A DNA stretch of 64,000 nt, from the NCBI RefSeq assembly GCF_900182925.1, contig NZ_LT900024.1, forward strand, positions 806,001 through 870,000. Reading direction: 5' to 3'. Source of the stretch: Psychrobacter sp. LV10R520-6. GTDB taxonomy: Bacteria; Pseudomonadota; Gammaproteobacteria; Pseudomonadales; Moraxellaceae. Within the stretch, counting starts at the first letter, position 1. Every line of letters starts with the position of its first letter. Positions 1 through 9,199 of the stretch are shown here, piece after piece. Position numbers and translations under genes: made by a program. Below the pieces are notes generated by a model, which searched no databases, was not told where the DNA came from, and saw only the letters and a program-made list of their open reading frames with translations.

Positions 1-1
1 T

Positions 2-847
2 GTGCCCGCTACCGAAAACCGCCCAGGTCTCACCCAAACGCAGCAGCGCGGTGAATATCTGGTTAATAATTTAGAACATTGCGGCACTTGCCACACCCCG
101 CGCAACATCACTCAGGGACTTGATAAAGATATGTACTTATCCGGTGCGCCGCTTGGTAAATGGTATGTGCCAAACATCACCCCTGATAAGGATAGCGGTA
201 TCGGGCGCTGGAGCGAGCAGGATATTGTCACTTATTTGCGTACTGGAATGCTCGATAAACGCGCTTATGCTGGAGGGCCTATGGCTGAGGCCGTTGCACA
301 CAGTACCCGTTATCTAACTGATAAAGATTTGAGCGCAATGGCCGCTTATCTAAAAGTAGTGCCGATTATCAAAACAGATGATTACCTAATACCGGTGAAT
401 GTCGCACGCTTACCAAGTCCAGTAAGTCGATCTATTACCTATGATTTACTTGAACAAAAAGACTATTTAGCCCAAGCGAAAGCCAACACTGCGACAAAAG
501 CCAACACTACTACTAATAACAGCACTGTCGATGGCAACTCGTCAAAAGCGCTATATCTCGCTAACTGTGCCAGCTGTCATGGAGTGGACGGCTACGCACA
601 ACCTGATGCTCGTTACGCGTCTATCGTTGGACTCAGTAGTATCCGCCGTGCTAAGCCTGATGCGCTGATCAACGTCATTGCTTATGGGGCCAAAGGCGCG
701 TTAAATACAGCGCCTAAAATGCCCGGTTTTGCTAAAGAGCTAAGTCCTGTGCAGATTGCCAGTATCACCAATTACGTCCGTGTCAATTTCGGTGGTCTTA
801 CTAGCAGTGATGTCAGCGCCACTGAGGTTAAACGCATACTGAAGTAA
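2..847 (+). CDS. c-type cytochrome subunit, 5' end outside window
   Basis: The frame is open from the first bases of the window, so the true N-terminus is missing. Two covalent heme motifs are visible, CGTCH near residue 27 and CASCH near residue 189, joined by a Thr/Asn-rich linker around residues 160-180. This matches the last two heme domains of the three-heme cytochrome c subunits that carry electrons from periplasmic alcohol- or aldehyde-type dehydrogenases to the respiratory chain. That family assignment is by architecture only. It lies 90 bases before an exported flavin amine oxidase on the same strand, and a second cytochrome c follows that gene. The partner may therefore be the amine oxidase or an enzyme encoded before the window. 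Confidence 0.8.
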   Translation: MPATENRPGLTQTQQRGEYLVNNLEHCGTCHTPRNITQGLDKDMYLSGAPLGKWYVPNITPDKDSGIGRWSEQDIVTYLRTGMLDKRAYAGGPMAEAVAHSTRYLTDKDLSAMAAYLKVVPIIKTDDYLIPVNVARLPSPVSRSITYDLLEQKDYLAQAKANTATKANTTTNNSTVDGNSSKALYLANCASCHGVDGYAQPDARYASIVGLSSIRRAKPDALINVIAYGAKGALNTAPKMPGFAKELSPVQIASITNYVRVNFGGLTSSDVSATEVKRILK

Positions 848-937
848 GCGCTATTAACCCAGCTATTAACCTTAGCTACAAAAATATAAGTCACTATCTG
901 TGGTCATGGACGAGTGCGCTCTTACAAGGACAATAAA

Positions 938-2539
938 ATGAACGATCTATTCCAATCGCCCACACGAAGACAGTTACTCGCGATGATTGGTAAGACCGCT
1001 GGGGCAACCGCTATGTATCAGGCGATGACCACGTTAGGGTTTGCTTCCGAGTCGAGTTTTAAACAAGAAATGGAGTTAAAGGGAGCGCCTGCTGATGCCA
1101 GCATTGTCATACTTGGGGCAGGGTTAGGCGGTCTCACCGCTGCCTATGAGCTACGCAAAGCGGGCTATAAAGTGACCGTCCTTGAGTTTCAAAATCGTGG
1201 TGGCGGGCGCAGTTGGACATTGAATAGTGGTGATAAATATACCGAGCTTGGTGGCGGCGAGGTGACCTGCGACTTTGAAAAAGGCAATTATTTCAATGGT
1301 GGACCATGGCGACTGCCGGTTCATCATTATGCGGTATTTCATTATTGTAAGAAGTTTGGGGTAGCGTTACAGCCATTTATACAAACCAATGACCGTGCCT
1401 ACTTACACCGTATCAATCATTTTAATGGCGCACCGCAGCGCTTGGGTGAAGTGCAAAGTGACATACGTGGTTATGTTTCGGAGCTATTGTCTAAAGCGGT
1501 TAACGTAGGCAGCCTTGATAGTAGGGTGACTAAGGAAGACAAAGAAAAACTGTTAGAAGGTTTAAAAGGTTGGGGTGTGCTTGATAATAATTATTGCTAT
1601 ACCAAAAGCCATGACACCAGTGAGCATCGTGGCTATAGTGTTTATCCGGGTGGTGGGTTGATGCCTGATGCCAAGCCGTCGACACCGATACCAATGAATA
1701 AACTATTGGAGTCGGGCATGTGGTCAGATATTTATGCCAACTATACTATCTATGATCATCAACCGGCGATGTTCCAGCCGGTAGGCGGTATGGGAAAAAT
1801 CGGTGACGCGTTTACCCGTGAGTGCCGCGATATGATTGAGTTCAATGCTAAAGTTACTAAGATCTACCAAGACGATAGCGGCGTGACTGTTGATTATGTC
1901 GATAGCACTAATCCAGATAGCGCATCCAAAACCATTCGTGCGGACTGGTGTATCTGTAATATTCCATTATCAGTCTTAACGCAAATTGACATCAACGTTT
2001 CAGCACCGATGAAGCAAGCAATGGCGGCAGTGCCTTACGACAGCTCTTATAAAGTGGGTTTGGAGTTTAAACGTCGGTTTTGGGAAGAAGACGAATGGAT
2101 TTATGGGGGCATTAGCTATACCGATATGCCTATCTCCCAAATCTCGTATCCTTCACAAGATCTGTTCACTACTGGCTCAGGGGTACTACTGGGTGCGTAT
2201 GGATTTGGAGAAGCCTCTTATAAATTTAATACGCTAAGTCCAAAAGAGCGTATTAATGCGGCACTACAGTATGGCAAACAGATTCATCCGCAGTACACCA
2301 AAGAGTTCCGCTCTGGCACTTCAGTCGCGTGGCACCGTATTCCATGGTCACTGGGCTGCTATGGTATCTGGAGCGAATCAAGCCGTGATCAATATTACGA
2401 TACTCTATGTAGTATTGACCATCGTATCGTGCTGGCAGGTGAGCACTGCTCGCATATTCCCGCCTGGCAAGAAGGAGCGATTTTGTCAGGCATGGATGCA
2501 GCCCAGCGCTTACATCAAAAAGCAAAAAAGCTGGGCTAG
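938..2539 (+). CDS. Tat-exported flavin amine oxidase/dehydrogenase
   Basis: FAD-dependent amine oxidase family (MAO/NicA2/LAAO type), 533 residues. The ATG at 938 is chosen over an upstream GTG at 914 because AAGGA lies seven bases before it. The N-terminus has a twin-arginine signal (TRRQLLAMIG, residues 9-18). The dinucleotide-binding motif GAGLGG and the GGGRSW motif follow, and the typical C-terminal flavin motif LAGEHCSHIPAWQEG lies near the end. The family oxidises amines to imines. Some members, such as NicA2, are known to use cytochrome c rather than oxygen as acceptor. Here cytochrome c genes lie on both sides, so a periplasmic cytochrome c-dependent amine dehydrogenase is a reasonable inference. 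The substrate cannot be told from the sequence. Confidence 0.85.
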   Translation: MNDLFQSPTRRQLLAMIGKTAGATAMYQAMTTLGFASESSFKQEMELKGAPADASIVILGAGLGGLTAAYELRKAGYKVTVLEFQNRGGGRSWTLNSGDKYTELGGGEVTCDFEKGNYFNGGPWRLPVHHYAVFHYCKKFGVALQPFIQTNDRAYLHRINHFNGAPQRLGEVQSDIRGYVSELLSKAVNVGSLDSRVTKEDKEKLLEGLKGWGVLDNNYCYTKSHDTSEHRGYSVYPGGGLMPDAKPSTPIPMNKLLESGMWSDIYANYTIYDHQPAMFQPVGGMGKIGDAFTRECRDMIEFNAKVTKIYQDDSGVTVDYVDSTNPDSASKTIRADWCICNIPLSVLTQIDINVSAPMKQAMAAVPYDSSYKVGLEFKRRFWEEDEWIYGGISYTDMPISQISYPSQDLFTTGSGVLLGAYGFGEASYKFNTLSPKERINAALQYGKQIHPQYTKEFRSGTSVAWHRIPWSLGCYGIWSESSRDQYYDTLCSIDHRIVLAGEHCSHIPAWQEGAILSGMDAAQRLHQKAKKLG

Positions 2540-2615
2540 TAGCAATAGCTCTCAATTAGGTGTAATGATTAAGTAGGGATAGTGGTTAGTAATAATAATG
2601 AACTCAGAGGTAATC

Positions 2616-3269
2616 ATGGATATGATCAAACCAAACCTGCTGGTTACGGTAATAACATTGAGTGTCGGAGTGACAGTCGCATTATCAGGCTGTAGTCGCT
2701 ATAACAAAGACCAAACCGCTCATACAGCAGCCACCCTTGCTAATCTACAAGCAGCGCAAGTGGTATTTGATAATCAAGCCAGTCGCAATAATGGCGCGTG
2801 GGGCGCAGTTTATATGACTAAAGAGGCGCTCAGATCGCCGCGAGCCAATATCGTTGATGTTAGCTCGCTACCAAAAATGTCAGACGATGTAAATCTACAG
2901 CAGTGGCTAGCAAAATTTGAAGGTAGTTTAGAAGGTAAAACCGGATTTTTTACTACCAATGGTAAAAAGCTCTACGACGACTCCTGTGCGGGCTGCCATA
3001 TGAAAAAAGGCGAAGGTGCGCAAGGCGCAGGCTATTATCCACCGCTAGCTGACAACAGTAAGATGCAATCTAAATACTATATTATCAGTGTTGTGATCAA
3101 TGGCTTGCGCGGCATGCCCTCATTTCACAGCATGATGAATGATCAACAAATAGCGGCGGTCACGCAATATGTGCAAAGTGACCTTAATAATTTTACCGAT
3201 ACTGTCACTGCTGCTAATGTCGCTCAGCTGCGCCATGACTTCCCGCCAGGTTCTGATCCGAGTGAATAG
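2616..3269 (+). CDS. monoheme cytochrome c lipoprotein
   Basis: A single CAGCH heme motif lies in the second half of the protein, followed by a C-terminal cytochrome c fold ending near AAVTQYVQSDL. The N-terminus is a lipoprotein signal with lipobox LSGC, so the protein is probably anchored to the inner or outer membrane and faces the periplasm. The ATG at 2616 has AGAGG five bases upstream and is preferred to the ATG at 2598, giving 217 residues. It follows the amine oxidase by 76 bases on the same strand, which suggests co-expression and a role as its electron acceptor. That role is inferred from context only. It converges on tolB with only 49 bases between and no clear terminator. Confidence 0.82.
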   Translation: MDMIKPNLLVTVITLSVGVTVALSGCSRYNKDQTAHTAATLANLQAAQVVFDNQASRNNGAWGAVYMTKEALRSPRANIVDVSSLPKMSDDVNLQQWLAKFEGSLEGKTGFFTTNGKKLYDDSCAGCHMKKGEGAQGAGYYPPLADNSKMQSKYYIISVVINGLRGMPSFHSMMNDQQIAAVTQYVQSDLNNFTDTVTAANVAQLRHDFPPGSDPSE

Positions 3270-3318
3270 CCTTAATGCGTGATAAATAAAAAATTAACTA
3301 TAGTTGTGCTGATGTTAC

Positions 3319-4611
3319 TTATTTAGGACTGGCAGACCACACTGGTGAGCGGAGGATCCCTTGACCTGATTTATCGAATGATTCTCCACCGTTGAGAGAC
3401 TTAATAGTGAGTACACCTTTGCCGCCCTGAGTTGAGGCGTAGACCACACGTTTACCGTTGGGTGAAAAGCTGGGGGCTTCATCAATACCAGTGTTGCCAA
3501 GATTGGCCGTTACCGCGCCGCTGCTGTTCATAATGGCTGCTGAGCGCCCATTTAAGAAGGCAATTTGCGACCCATCATTACTAAACTGCGGACTAGTCGC
3601 ATAACCGCTGTTAGACACTTTGATAGTACGTCCTGAACCGAACTCATAGCGGTAAATTTGCGGTTTATTAAATCCAGATTTATCAGAGACGAATACAAAA
3701 GATTGGCCATCAGGTGCATAGTTTGGCTGGACTTCACTACTTGGCCAATTGATAATCCGTCTTGGTGTGCCACCACTAGCACTCATCTCATAAATATCAG
3801 AGCTGCCTTCAAAGCTACTAGAGAATAATATCCGGTTGCCATCCGGTGAAAATGAAGGGCTTAAATTGCTACCAGCAAACGGGGTTAGTACACTGGCGCC
3901 GCCGCCACTGACACTTTGTACATAAATGACCGGGTGTGATTTTTCACGCTGTACGGCATAGGCGATACGATTGGCATCGGGCGACCATACTGGCGAGAAT
4001 ATAGATCCTGTGACCTCAGTGATAGTTCTGGCATTTTCGCCATCAGCATCCATGACTTTTAGCCGTGAGACTTTATCCTTGCCGCGTCCAATCTCTTCAA
4101 TATAGGCTATACGTCCTGAGAAGTCGCCTGGAGTTCCGGTAATAAGCTCATACACTTTATCAGCGATGACGTGACCGGCGTAGCGCATACTTTCTTTGTT
4201 ATTGTCAGCGCTTAAGCTTTGCTTGCCTTCAATGACTAGTCCTGACTTCACATCAATCACTTCATAATCGGTGACTATTTTACCGCGATTGGTACGGGTA
4301 CTACCGATGACTAGATAGGGAATGCCCATGTTTTGCCAGACCGGTAATGTACCAGCCAGCTCACTACTACTACGAGGCTGCTGTGGTAGATTTTTGCTGG
4401 TGACATTCAGCTCAGTTCGACTCAAGTCGCTTAGGATAATAGGTGATAATACGGAATCACCAGCAAAAGGGACAAAAGCGACTTGGTTTTGTTGTACAGG
4501 GATTTCGTAATCCAATTCCAATACCACAGGTGCAGCGAATAGACTGGGGGCGACCAGTAAACCTGAGGCGCTGGCAAGTAGAGTAATTAGTAGTTTTTTA
4601 TGGGTACGCAT
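3319..4611 (-). CDS. tolB: Tol-Pal system beta-propeller protein TolB
   Basis: Periplasmic TolB, 430 residues, the usual length. There is a Sec signal peptide ending near LFA-APV, an N-terminal alpha/beta domain, then a six-bladed propeller. Its repeats carry the typical (S/A)P-x-(F/W)-SPDG motif (SPVWSPDANRI, SPSFSPDGNRI, QPNYAPDGQSF, SPQFSNDGSQI, APSFSPNGKRV). TolB links the inner-membrane TolQRA motor to the outer-membrane lipoprotein Pal and helps outer-membrane constriction at division. It is the last gene of a tolQ-R-A-B order. pal and ybgF/cpoB, often next in the cluster, are absent: the next gene is on the opposite strand. Confidence 0.97.
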   Translation of the reverse strand: MRTHKKLLITLLASASGLLVAPSLFAAPVVLELDYEIPVQQNQVAFVPFAGDSVLSPIILSDLSRTELNVTSKNLPQQPRSSSELAGTLPVWQNMGIPYLVIGSTRTNRGKIVTDYEVIDVKSGLVIEGKQSLSADNNKESMRYAGHVIADKVYELITGTPGDFSGRIAYIEEIGRGKDKVSRLKVMDADGENARTITEVTGSIFSPVWSPDANRIAYAVQREKSHPVIYVQSVSGGGASVLTPFAGSNLSPSFSPDGNRILFSSSFEGSSDIYEMSASGGTPRRIINWPSSEVQPNYAPDGQSFVFVSDKSGFNKPQIYRYEFGSGRTIKVSNSGYATSPQFSNDGSQIAFLNGRSAAIMNSSGAVTANLGNTGIDEAPSFSPNGKRVVYASTQGGKGVLTIKSLNGGESFDKSGQGILRSPVWSASPK

Positions 4612-4759
4612 GACTAAATTGAACTCCTAAAAATAGTGTAATAGCTGTTCTTTATAGACGATAAGTTGGCTATTACGGTAAGACAATATGGCAGGCGGTG
4701 CAAGTTGCTTAAGGTAAAATTAGCGGTAATAGAGTAGATAGTAAGGTTTGAGCAATTGA

Positions 4760-5791
4760 TTAGTTGCTGCCCTTAAACTGTATGGTAAAAGTAGGGTATT
4801 TAGGATCATCAGTATCAATTGGCAGATTACGGGTGCTTAGCACCGCTTGTTTGGCGGCTTCATTGACCGCACTATCAGAGCCTGAGGCAGAGACGGTCAC
4901 CACATCACCATTGGCATTGACAGTAATCGTCAAGGTAGCACGCTGGGTCGAGCCTTTAGCCGCTATGGGTGGGTTATAGTTACGTTTGATTAAGTTGATA
5001 ATCTCGCTATTACTGGCCCCACTACTACCATTTGACGCAGAGCGGCTACTACCTTTTGAGGTACTAGAAGTTGCCATGTCGCCAGATAAGGTAGATTGGC
5101 CCTCTGATAAGCTATAATTTTTGCCGCCACTACCTGAGCTACCGGTATTGATTTCTATATTACGCTGGTTGCTATTAGGACGCTCAATCTTGGGGAAAGT
5201 GTTCTGTTTGGTGCGAAACTCTTTTAGTTTTTCACGCTCTTCTTCGAGGTTGCTTTGTTTGTTTTGTTCAACGCGCTCTAGTCTTTCTAACGTTATATCA
5301 TCCTGTTCTGCTGTCCACTCAGCGAGATTACGGTCATACTCTTGTGATTGCTCAGTCAGTCGTTCCTGCTGCTCTTGACTCATGAGCATAGGCTCATCAG
5401 AAGGAGCGTCTGAGCGCATAAAGACAGGTACCTGCTGGGCAGTTGAGGATGAGCTGTTGTTGGGTGCTGCGACGCTATTATCATTGGGGTTTAGCGGCTC
5501 GTTACTTATAGCACCGCTAAGGCTATCATTGGTTTCTGCTGAGCCATTAGAAGCAGCGGCACGATTGGCTAATATTTGTCCTTGCATCTCAGCCAGTTGT
5601 TCAGGCGACACCATAACGGTTTCAATACTGCCAGCAGTTTCTACTTCAATATTTTGATAAGTATAAATCAATATCCCAATCACTAGACCATGCGCCAGCA
5701 AGCTTAATAGCGTGGGCAACGTCAGCCCATTACCTTCAGGCTGGGTAGGCACATAGACGGCAGGAGCATTATGCATTACGTTGATACTCAT
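4760..5791 (-). CDS. tolA: TolA inner-membrane spanning protein
   Basis: TolA, 343 residues. One transmembrane helix near residues 25-45 anchors it in the inner membrane. A charged, Gln/Glu-rich helical stalk follows at residues 140-195, then a Ser/Gly-rich linker, and a C-terminal TonB/TolA domain with NPPIAAKGSTQRATLTITV. The family transmits TolQR-driven motion across the periplasm to TolB and Pal. The stalk is shorter than in E. coli TolA (about 420 residues in total). It lies 119 bases downstream of tolR and 148 bases upstream of tolB. Confidence 0.92.
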   Translation of the reverse strand: MSINVMHNAPAVYVPTQPEGNGLTLPTLLSLLAHGLVIGILIYTYQNIEVETAGSIETVMVSPEQLAEMQGQILANRAAASNGSAETNDSLSGAISNEPLNPNDNSVAAPNNSSSSTAQQVPVFMRSDAPSDEPMLMSQEQQERLTEQSQEYDRNLAEWTAEQDDITLERLERVEQNKQSNLEEEREKLKEFRTKQNTFPKIERPNSNQRNIEINTGSSGSGGKNYSLSEGQSTLSGDMATSSTSKGSSRSASNGSSGASNSEIINLIKRNYNPPIAAKGSTQRATLTITVNANGDVVTVSASGSDSAVNEAAKQAVLSTRNLPIDTDDPKYPTFTIQFKGSN

Positions 5792-5910
5792 GGACGTGAT
5801 TCATAGGGTTGTCTACTTTATTAAGCCAAGCTTGTTTGGTTGTTTAATGGAGCGAATTTCATGGAGGGGTACATCATTGATAGCTATGTCATCAATAGAT
5901 AGGTCACTCA

Positions 5911-6369
5911 TTATAATGTAGGCGTGGGTAGGGGAGCACCGGTTAATAGCCCCACCTTTTGAATGCCTGCTTGTTGCAAGTTTGCCATTAGCGCCATGAT
6001 GGCACCATATTGATTATTCTGATCCGCATTAATCATCACTTGTAATGGCTGCTCACCGGTATTACTGTTTTGTGTTTGCAGGTTTGACAAGGTATTGATC
6101 AGTTCCGGTTCACTGATTGGCATGTCGATGTTGTTCTCATAACTGATAAAAATCTCGCCGCTGCCCGTTAAGGAGACAATCACTGGCAGCTGATTTTGAC
6201 TCAAAGTATTGGTTTGCTCTCTTGGCAAGTCCACATCGACCCCAGTCGTCAGCATTGGGGTGGTCACCATAAATATCACCAGCAGCACCAACATTACATC
6301 GATATAAGGAACTACGTTCATTTCCGCATTGAGCGCTTTTTTCTCACGGCGGTAGGGACTTGGCTTCAT
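5911..6369 (-). CDS. tolR: TolR proton-channel subunit
   Basis: ExbD/TolR family, 152 residues, with one N-terminal transmembrane helix and a periplasmic domain. The helix contains the functional aspartate in the context PYIDVMLVLLVIF, expected to take part in proton flow together with TolQ. The start overlaps the tolQ stop by four bases, which indicates translational coupling and a fixed subunit ratio. Confidence 0.95.
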   Translation of the reverse strand: MKPSPYRREKKALNAEMNVVPYIDVMLVLLVIFMVTTPMLTTGVDVDLPREQTNTLSQNQLPVIVSLTGSGEIFISYENNIDMPISEPELINTLSNLQTQNSNTGEQPLQVMINADQNNQYGAIMALMANLQQAGIQKVGLLTGAPLPTPTL

Positions 6370-7109
6370 AGTCCTTGTACCTGAGTGGTTTGTTTGCTTG
6401 CTTGACTGCCTAGGCTGGATGAGGTGGCAGCTACGGGATTATCTGTGCTGGTTTCACGCTGTAGCATACCGGTCATCTCATCACAGAAGAGCGCGCGCGA
6501 ATCATAAAGGTGACTTGATTTGGCGGTAAAATGGTTATAGGCCAGTACAGCGGGAATAGCCGCAAATAACCCCATCGCCGTGGCAATTAATGCTTCAGCA
6601 ATACCAGGAGCGACTGAGGCAATGGTAGCTTGTTCGGTTTGGGACAATCCCAAAAAGGCATTCATAATACCCCATACCGTACCAAATAGTCCGACATAAG
6701 GTGCCACCGAACCTATACTGGCTAAGGTCGTCAGTCCAGACTCTAGTTGTTGCTGCTGGCGACCCAGTCCAACCCGTAACTTACGCTCAACACCGTCGAT
6801 GATATCGTCTTTGGGTTGACGTTTTTTATGCATTCTTAAGTATTCAGAAAACCCGACATAGAAAATCTGCTCAAGGCCCTGACGCTCCGGTGAGCCTTGA
6901 ATGCCTTGATATAGCTTGGCTAAGTCTTCACCTGACCAAAACCAGGTTTCAAACTGTTCATCGAAGTTCCTGGCGGTACCTAAGCGCGCGCTCATACGAA
7001 AAATAATAACCCAGCTGAGCAGCGAGGCTAATAATAATAATGCCATTACAATCTGCACCAGTAGACTGGCTTGGGTGATAAGATCGATAATGTTTAGTGA
7101 TTCAGGCAT
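6366..7109 (-). CDS. tolQ: TolQ motor subunit
   Basis: MotA/TolQ/ExbB family, 247 residues. There is an N-terminal transmembrane segment at residues 15-35 and two later helices in the conserved block around LASIGSVAPYVGLFGTVWGI and IAEALIATAMGLFAAIPAV, characteristic of TolQ. With TolR it forms the proton-driven stator that energises TolA. It is the first gene of the visible tol cluster. ybgC, which often precedes tolQ, is not present. A 0.7 kb spacer separates it from the divergent permease gene. Confidence 0.95.
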   Translation of the reverse strand: MPESLNIIDLITQASLLVQIVMALLLLASLLSWVIIFRMSARLGTARNFDEQFETWFWSGEDLAKLYQGIQGSPERQGLEQIFYVGFSEYLRMHKKRQPKDDIIDGVERKLRVGLGRQQQQLESGLTTLASIGSVAPYVGLFGTVWGIMNAFLGLSQTEQATIASVAPGIAEALIATAMGLFAAIPAVLAYNHFTAKSSHLYDSRALFCDEMTGMLQRETSTDNPVAATSSSLGSQASKQTTQVQGL

Positions 7110-7610
7110 GTAATAGACTCACGGATAATTAATAACAACTAAGCTAAGCGGCACACTTAGGCCAGATAAAACCTTTCATGGCTGATATGAACAGATAACA
7201 GCTTAAGAAGCCCATATTATAGTAATAAGCATTTATACGTGTTCATAAGGTAGCTCTTTGATAATACTATATTAAAAGTACATAGGTTAAACAAAGGATA
7301 CAGAATAGCGCGGTAGGCTCACATTAACCCGCTAGTGTACTGTTAAATGATAAAAAGGTCATTTATTAATGTGTTAAATGCGTATTGAACAATCGCTTTA
7401 TTAAATAAGTAATGACAACCTTCTAGATATATATTACTGTGCAATTAGTAAGACAAATTGTAACTTTGTACTCACAAGGTAAGCGTAATGATTGAATTCG
7501 TAAGCCGAATTCTCTAAGATGTTAATCTTTGTTACTGCAACTTTCTAATTATAACGTTACCATTTTTTCTTCAGGTAATTTGTTTAGTATTCATAAGCTG
7601 TTTATCATTT
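7110..7610. promoter_or_regulatory. AT-rich spacer between divergent tolQ and permease genes
   Basis: This stretch holds no open frame with recognisable homology. It must contain the promoter of the tol cluster and probably that of the permease. A short GAATTCGTAAGCCGAATTC inverted repeat (about 7494-7512) is the clearest structured element. No riboswitch was recognised. Confidence 0.4.
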
Positions 7611-7820
7611 AGTTAGAAGCGTCATCTACATTCACGGTTCGGAAGCGTTATTTATAGTCGCCATTAGGAGGCGTCATTCATATTCGCAATTTGGAAGTGT
7701 CATTTACATCCTCAATTTAAAAAGACGTTTGTTTATAGCTGCAATTTGGAAGCGACATTGACTTAATGCAATTTGGAAGCGACATTTACTTAACGCCATT
7801 TGGAAGCGATATCTATGAAT
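7611..7820 (+). repeat. degenerate ~27-bp tandem repeat running into the permease start codon
   Basis: About eight degenerate units of 24-28 bases are aligned on a core like TTGGAAGCGACATT. The last three are nearly identical (7741-7767, 7768-7794 and 7795-7820). The final unit carries the GGAAG ribosome-binding site and the ATG at 7815, and the first coding bases (GCAATTGAACGCTAT) still resemble a unit. Earlier units carry GGAAG or GGAGG at the same place, so the array is effectively a string of copied ribosome-binding-site segments. There is no spacer diversity, so it is not CRISPR. Confidence 0.8.
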
Positions 7821-9110
7821 GCAATTGAACGCTATTTTGGTATTAATGGTGAAAACACCACGATCAAAACAGAAATTCTTGCTGGTGCAACCACGTTTTT
7901 AACGATGGCCTACATTATTTTTGTGAACCCTAATGTATTGGCAGAAGCTGGCATGGACAAAGGCGCGGTATTTGTCGCCACTTGCTTAGCTGCTGCGGTG
8001 GGTTGTTTTATAATGGGTATCTACGCCCGCTTACCGGTCGCATTAGCGCCAGGCATGGGACTCAACGCTTTCTTTACTTATGGCGTGGTTCTGGGTATGG
8101 GCTATGCGTGGGAAACCGCACTGGGTGCTGTATTCCTATCGGGTTGTATCTTTGTACTTTTAAGCTTGTTTAAAATTCGTGAATGGATCATCAATGCCAT
8201 TCCAATCGCTCTTAAACAAGGGGTGGTCGCTGGTATCGGCGCGTTTTTAGCCTTTATTGCGCTGCAAAGCTCTGGCATTATCATCGGGCAAGACGCGACC
8301 TTGGTTGCTCTCGGCGATATGACAACTTTTGCACCCGTGATGGCTTCGTTAGGGTTCTTTGTCATCGTGGGCTTATCCTATAAAAAAATCCCTGGTGCGG
8401 TAACGATTGGTATTTTATTGGTCGCCTTAATCAGTTTATTAACAGGTAATACCCAGTTTACTGGGATTATGTCTACGCCGCCATCAATTGCGCCAACCTT
8501 AATGCAGCTTGATATTGCTGGCGCGTTTGACGTGGGCATGATCAGTGTCATTTTTGCCTTTCTGTTCGTAGATTTATTTGATACCGCAGGTACCTTGATG
8601 GCTACCACTAGTCAGGCCGGTCTGGTTGAAAAAAACGGTAACGTTCCTAACCTAGGTAAGGCGTTGTTAGCGGATTCAACAGCGACTGTTGCAGGCTCGT
8701 TGTTTGGTACGTCATCGACGACCAGTTATGTTGAAAGTGTCGCAGGGATCGCCTCAGGTGGCCGTACCGGACTGATGGCAGTAACGGTCGGCGTGCTGTT
8801 CTTACTCAGTATTTTCTTTGCGCCATTAGCCGGTATGATTCCAGCCTATGCCACTGCTGGTGCCATTTTTTATGTGGGCGTATTGATGCTGGCTACCCTA
8901 AAAGATATCAATTGGGGAGATGTAACGGATGCCGCACCTGTGGCAGTCGTGCTGTTGTTTACACCGCTAACATACTCTATCGCTGACGGTATTGCTCTTG
9001 GTTTTATTACCTTCACTGCGGTTAAATTATTGGCAGGTAAATTTTCTGAAATTACCCTTGCCGTTTGGGTATTAACGCTAATTTTACTGGCTAAAATTAT
9101 ATTTTTATAA
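7815..9110 (+). CDS. NCS2-family purine permease (AzgA/GhxP type)
   Basis: Integral membrane protein of 431 residues with about 12-14 hydrophobic segments. The N-terminus (ERYFGINGENTTIKTEILAG) and the motifs ALAPGMGLNAFF, LFVDLFDTAGTL and GTSSTTSYVES are typical of the AzgA-like branch of NCS2, which imports adenine, guanine or hypoxanthine by proton symport. The exact base cannot be decided. The ATG at 7815 has GGAAG eight bases upstream. An in-frame TTG at 7800 inside the repeat is less likely. The gene ends before a strong intrinsic terminator and so looks monocistronic. Confidence 0.9.
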   Translation: MNAIERYFGINGENTTIKTEILAGATTFLTMAYIIFVNPNVLAEAGMDKGAVFVATCLAAAVGCFIMGIYARLPVALAPGMGLNAFFTYGVVLGMGYAWETALGAVFLSGCIFVLLSLFKIREWIINAIPIALKQGVVAGIGAFLAFIALQSSGIIIGQDATLVALGDMTTFAPVMASLGFFVIVGLSYKKIPGAVTIGILLVALISLLTGNTQFTGIMSTPPSIAPTLMQLDIAGAFDVGMISVIFAFLFVDLFDTAGTLMATTSQAGLVEKNGNVPNLGKALLADSTATVAGSLFGTSSTTSYVESVAGIASGGRTGLMAVTVGVLFLLSIFFAPLAGMIPAYATAGAIFYVGVLMLATLKDINWGDVTDAAPVAVVLLFTPLTYSIADGIALGFITFTAVKLLAGKFSEITLAVWVLTLILLAKIIFL

Positions 9111-9160
9111 CTGAATCCAGATAACTCAATAACATTGCACTACTAATATTATTCAGATTT

Positions 9161-9199
9161 AAACCCTCCTTATTATTGAATAATAAGGAGGGTTTTTTT
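9161..9199 (+). terminator. intrinsic terminator of the purine permease gene
   Basis: A perfect 15-bp stem (9161-9175 with 9181-9195) around a five-base TTGAA loop is followed directly by a T run. It lies 50 bases after the permease stop codon. Confidence 0.93.

Noticed and set aside
7611..7820. CRISPR array
   Set aside because: Units are directly adjacent, degenerate and have no unique spacers. No cas genes are present in the window.
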